Source: Streptomyces lucensis JCM 4490 (GTDB lineage Bacteria; Actinomycetota; Actinomycetes; Streptomycetales; Streptomycetaceae). From it: 64,000 nt of DNA. The stretch lies in assembly GCF_014650035.1 (NCBI RefSeq), contig NZ_BMUE01000002.1, forward strand, positions 496,001-560,000. The letters are read 5' to 3'. A program made the position numbers and the translations under genes. Below, in pieces: positions 63,312-64,000 of this stretch; the stretch's first letter is position 1, and every line of letters begins with the position of its first letter. A model generated the notes under the pieces. That model saw nothing but the letters and a program-made list of their open reading frames with translations, was not told where the DNA came from and searched no databases.

Positions 63312-63827
63312 TCAGATCCCGTCGCCTCTCGCCCGGCGATGCAGGAGCCAGGTACCGCCCGCGGCGGCGACGGCCAGAGCGGCCACGCCCGCCGCGGTCT
63401 GCACGGGGTCGGTGCCGAGTGCGCCGCCGACCCCCGTCTTCACGCTTCCCCGCGGCTGCACCTGCTGGTGCACCGCGCTGAGGGCCACCACCAGGTCGCC
63501 CTTCACCTGCCGGGCGCCCTCGGCGCACTCGGCGACGATCTCGTACGTCCCCGGCTGCGCGCTCGGCGGCACCCGGAACTGGCCGATGGCCTCGCCCTGG
63601 TGGGTGGTGGGCGCCAGCGGGAAGGTGCCGGCGCCGACGGCGCCCGCGTCCCCGGTCGCGGCTCCGCGTTCGCCGCACGCGGCCGTGTTCACCGTGACCT
63701 GCGCCCCGGGGGCCGCGGTGTAGGGGTACACGTCCAGGCGACCGGCGCGGGTGTCACCGGCATGGGCGGGTGCCGCGGCGGCCACGGCGAGCGCGGTACC
63801 GGTCAGCAGACGGGCGGTGCGTCGCAT
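63312..63827 (-). CDS. Secreted surface protein with C-terminal membrane segment
   Basis: A 171-residue protein. It has a Sec signal peptide (MRRTARLLTGTALAVAAAAP, cleavage AHA-GD) and a beta-rich core ('VDVYPYTAAPGAQVTVNTAA'-like strand pattern with two Cys, 'CGER' and 'CAEG'). The C-terminal segment 'VQTAAGVAALAVAAAGGTWL' is followed by 'LHRRARGDGI', the hydrophobic-plus-basic tail of sortase substrates. A clear LPxTG is missing; 'LGTDP' stands before the helix. The sortase gene lies 120 bases downstream on the same strand. Confidence 0.75.
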   Translation of the reverse strand: MRRTARLLTGTALAVAAAAPAHAGDTRAGRLDVYPYTAAPGAQVTVNTAACGERGAATGDAGAVGAGTFPLAPTTHQGEAIGQFRVPPSAQPGTYEIVAECAEGARQVKGDLVVALSAVHQQVQPRGSVKTGVGGALGTDPVQTAAGVAALAVAAAGGTWLLHRRARGDGI

Positions 63828-63948
63828 GGTGCTCCCCAGAGCTTGTCCGACTGGTGCTTTACCGAGGTAAATGGCTCCGTGGTCCGCTCGCTTGCTGACA
63901 GAGCGTCAGGTATTGCGGAGAACGGGTGTCGGGCCGGCCCCGCACGGG

Positions 63949-64000
63949 CTAGTCCCGGGGGAGGTTCTGGCTGGTCAGGGGCGTGCCGGGTGCCGCCGGG
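63949..64000 (-). CDS. Possible C-terminus of a gene entering from the right
   Basis: On the minus strand a frame enters at the window edge and ends with TAG at 63949-63951, reading P-A-A-P-G-T-P-L-T-S-Q-N-L-P-R-D. The short length prevents identification. The 121 bases between it and the surface protein start (63828-63948) are AT-richer and probably hold the promoter of that gene. Confidence 0.3.
   Translation of the reverse strand, partial: PAAPGTPLTSQNLPRD

Overview
The window is a piece of a high-GC actinobacterial chromosome, almost certainly Streptomyces. Reading frames have strong third-position GC bias, GTG (and one probable TTG) starts are common, and the gene content (amtB-glnK, leuA with a leucine-rich leader peptide, recO-uppS-zur-znuBCA-glyS, ppdK, nirBD) is typical of the Streptomyces core. 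No tRNA, rRNA, CRISPR array or intact mobile element was seen.

Layout. 1-8.2 kb: end of a PhoH-like gene, ybeY, a CBS-domain membrane protein, a YjbR-type protein, a fragment of an LD-carboxypeptidase, an MFS exporter divergent from an MmyB-type regulator, a cytidine-deaminase-fold protein without zinc ligands, glnK and amtB, then era. 8.2-14.5 kb: GH1 glycosidase, GNAT, a protealysin-like M4 protease with an emfourin-type inhibitor, leuA with leader peptide, TerB-like protein. 14.6-21.1 kb: peptide-type ABC importer operon with a fused permease/ATPase and a DapA-family aldolase. 21.4-29.1 kb: recO, uppS, secreted phosphatase, zur and znuBCA, glyS. 29.2-33.4 kb: EEP nuclease/phosphatase, secreted GH18 chitinase, aldo/keto reductase and a TetR gene whose 3' end is tandemly duplicated. 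33.6-42.5 kb: exporter-rich block with two further MFS/MmyB divergent modules, GNAT, a fourth MFS, and dus. 42.5-49.5 kb: LtaS-like sulfatase, two glycoside hydrolases and a divergent ROK regulator. 50-52.7 kb: ppdK. 52.8-55.6 kb: an islet with lower-GC and orphan genes, an IS481 remnant and a small membrane protein made of a 7-residue repeat. 55.8-57.3 kb: SDR and TetR with a shared operator. 57.3-62.5 kb: nitrite reductase operon and a TSUP permease. 62.5-64 kb: sortase with a likely surface-protein partner.

Regulatory themes visible in the DNA. Two 38-bp sites with 11-bp periodicity (GlnR-box-like) lie upstream of amtB-glnK and of the nitrite reductase operon, joining them in nitrogen assimilation. 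Two Zur-type palindromes precede znuA. Chitinase-type 12-bp repeats precede the GH18 gene. Palindromes lie between the MFS/MmyB pairs, and an identical 12-bp core precedes both the TetR and the SDR gene. The least explained parts are the 53.3-54.7 kb islet, the tandem copy of the tetR 3' end, the 32-bp tandem repeat at 61.6 kb, and the twin palindromes upstream of ppdK.
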